Shown one piece after another: positions 61,803 to 64,000 of a stretch of 64,000 nt of DNA. Position 1 is the stretch's first letter. Each line of letters opens with the position of its first letter. The stretch covers positions 62,001 to 126,000 of the forward strand of contig JABCPU010000088.1 in assembly GCA_016800925.1 (NCBI GenBank). Reading direction: 5' to 3'. Below the pieces are notes generated by a model. It saw nothing but the letters and a program-made list of their open reading frames with translations. It had not been told where the DNA came from and ran no database searches. Source of the DNA: Suillus spraguei (taxonomy: Eukaryota > Basidiomycota > Agaricomycetes > Boletales > Suillaceae). Both the position numbers and the translations under genes were made by a program.

Positions 61803-64000
61803 ATGGGTAAGTCTTTTGTTCGAGGTCAAATGGCTACTTAATTCCGTTTCGCAGACACTACTGTAGCAAAGCAGCTCATAGACAAGATTTATGAGAAGAG
61901 AAAGGCAGCCGCTCTTGAATTAGAGAAGTAATTATGCTTCTTTGCAGTTTATAGCGATGCGTTGAGCATTCTCAGGCAGATTCGGGAATGTCACCAGCAA
62001 AGTGACCAACGTCGTATAACCCAGATCATCGAACAGCTGGTGGATATGTTCAGCAATTCGTCAAATCCCCTTCACATCAGAAATGGAGGGCTCATTGGTC
62101 TAGCTGGTACAGCTATTGCCCTCGGTGTGGACGTCGCCCCGTACATGGAGAAATTTATCGAACCCGTGCTGGCATGCTTCACGGATCCAGAAAACAGAAT
62201 CCGATATTTCTCAGCCGAATGCCTGTACAACATCGCCAAGGTATCCAAAGGCGAGGTTCTTGTTTATTTCAACCCTATATTCGACGCCCTCAGTAAAGTG
62301 CGGTAACTCCTCGTCAAGTTTTGCATTACGACTGAGCCGAACTTCTCAGCTAGCCGCTGATTCAGAATTATCGGTCAAGAATGGGGCGGAGCTACTTGAT
62401 AGACTTCTGAAGGATATTGTGGCAGAGACAGCTTCGGTGTATATTCCGCAGTATCCAGAGACGGAGAGGATTCGCGACCTGTTCGATTCTCAAGAGCAGA
62501 GTATACTTGTTGCTTACCCCGATGACCGATCCCTAGGAGAAAACGGGACTATGCAGAAGAAGGCATTCTCCCTCGCGCGTTTCATTCCGCTTCTGCAAGA
62601 CAGGATATATGTTCTTAGTCCATTCACAAGGAGCTACTTGGTATCATGGATAACGGTGCTTGACTCGGTCCCGGAGCTCGAACTTATAACGTACCTCCCA
62701 GAGTTCCTAGACGGTCTTTTGTGAGTGGGAAGATATGGCTCAGGATCCTCACTGATGTACCTATCCAGGAAGTACCTATCAGACCCCACCGAGGATGTGC
62801 GCGTAGCCACAGAAAACATTCTTGCCGATTTCTTACGTGAAATAAGAGACGTTAGTATGGTTCGTCAACACAAAGAAGAACACGCTGAGTCCTCCGAGCT
62901 ACGACGCCCAGATGAGAAGCTTCCTGACATCACGATGTCTCACTCCGAACGCGCACTTTTCATCCCTGAGAGTGACTTTGTTCACGATCATGATGGGGAG
63001 TACAGTTTGAAGGATGAGCATAAATCGGAAGACTATCGTGGCACTGGAGGTAGGGGTCGTTTAAATACGTTCATTAAACCACTCACCGCTCCTGCAGCCT
63101 TGGTTCCTGGGCAGGGTGTGCGGATAGACTACGCATCCATAATAGAAATTCTCATACAACAACTTGACAGCCAACGTGAGCTGCTTCCATCCAAGCTAAC
63201 ACTGCATCGTACTTACCATGCGTGCACAGATGACGAAATCCAACAATCTACAGCCCTTCGTTGGCTTGCCGAATTCTTGACCTTTGTGCCCGATGTTATG
63301 GTACCTTTCACACCTCGTCTCATTCCTGCCATACTGCCGAATCTAGCACACCATGTCCCAATGATTCAGTCGGCTGCACTTCGGACTAACAAGCTACTTT
63401 TGAACGTCATTCAAAACCTACCCGGGCCAGTGGAGGGCTTATCCCGACAGAACCCAGTAGAGAAGTCAGTCGCGCCAGCAAGCTCACCGACCGCAATTCC
63501 CCAACCTCCACGGCAAGTGATTGTACAGCCACCGTCCAGAGATGCTTCTTCTCCCGAGTCAATAGGCGATAACCAGCCATCGTCTTCATCCGATAAGACC
63601 ACCATGGTGCAGCGTCCTCGCTCGGGGACAATGCAAACTACCGTTACGGAATCTTCGAGCAGGCCTCAATCACGCATGTCATCAAATAGTGTACTAGGTG
63701 CTCCGCCTCCGTCAGTTCCAGTTCCAACGCCTCCTTCACCCGTGCAGGAGGACGCAGACAAGTTCAATTATCAGGCGACGGTTAATGAGCTGACGATACA
63801 GTTTTTGAGCGAGCATGAGCAGACTAGGGTTGCTGCACTGAAGTGGCTTATAATGTTGCACCAGAAAGCACCGAAGAAGGTGTGCTTGAATCTGTCTGGA
63901 AGGTTTACAGACTGAGGAGATTGTCAGATTCTTGCGATGGACGATGGTACTTTCCCGGCTTGCTGAAGACACTGTCGGATTCGTCCGAAGAGGTACTTAG
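61803..64000 (+). CDS. VAC14: Vac14, scaffold of the PI(3,5)P2 (Fab1/Fig4) complex, 3' end outside window
   Basis: Exons are 61803-61806 (only ATGG), 61855-61927, 61976-62297, 62350-62720, 62769-63175, 63230-63879 and 63928 onwards. The start MDTTVAKQLIDKIYEKRKAA and the HEAT-repeat blocks IRNGGLIGLAGTAIALG, FTDPENRIRYFSAECLYNIAK, LARFIPLLQDRIY and QQSTALRWLAEFL are typical Vac14. A Ser/Pro-rich insert (63430-63750) precedes further repeats. Vac14 holds the Fab1/PIKfyve kinase and Fig4 phosphatase at the vacuole membrane. In the last exon the frame after DDGTF runs into TGA (63951-63965), while one base away it reads GLLKTLSDSSEE as expected, so one base appears to be missing near 63954. The cut end of the window prevents a full check. 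Confidence 0.88.

Overview
This window comes from a filamentous basidiomycete, most likely a mushroom-forming agaricomycete. The genes are dense and carry many short introns, mostly 47-70 bases, with GT..AG ends and CTNAC-like branch sites. Several coding exons are tiny (4, 16, 17, 18 and 30 bases). The protein families are typical of agaricomycetes: F-box proteins, NACHT NLR-like proteins, ERMES Mdm34 and Uds1. The species cannot be named from sequence alone. All exon models here were joined by hand from reading frame, splice sites and remembered family alignments, without transcripts.

The first part (0.9-15.9 kb) is mostly housekeeping. It holds a tandem pair of F-box-like proteins, a UPF0652/DUF2009 protein, a STIMATE-type membrane protein, NSF/Sec18, a protein phosphatase 1 inhibitor-2 (Glc8), an NAD-dependent methylene-THF dehydrogenase (MTD1) and an ORMDL sphingolipid regulator. 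An accessory patch follows (16.3-23 kb). It holds a Pif1-like helicase relic, a decayed F-box gene and an intact NACHT protein whose C-terminal half carries 31 copies of a 27-base (9-residue) repeat. A truncated copy of that gene's 5' end lies just downstream.

From 24.8 to 38.5 kb there is a virilizer-type m6A-complex subunit, convergent with Mdm34. Next come a dead pogo-like transposase, a frameshifted WD40 gene and a Uds1-type septation coiled-coil protein.

The second accessory island (38.7-51.7 kb) has three tandem copies of a serine hydrolase of the beta-lactamase/transpeptidase fold, all on the minus strand. Only the third copy reads intact; each of the other two has a single-base frameshift. 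A heavily decayed paralogue of the NACHT/nonapeptide gene sits between copies 1 and 2, and an F-box gene fragment lies beside it. About 600 bases of upstream sequence were duplicated with copies 2 and 3, and a 28-base palindrome marks the outer edge of that duplication.

The last part (52.4-64 kb) is again ordinary: a membrane-anchored parallel beta-helix protein, nuclear poly(A) polymerase, an unrecognised 299-residue protein, mitochondrial GatB and VAC14, which runs off the window. The most interesting signal is the Trp-anchored nonapeptide array on the NLR-like protein. It is near-uniform in the live gene and visibly rotted in the dead paralogue 20 kb away.
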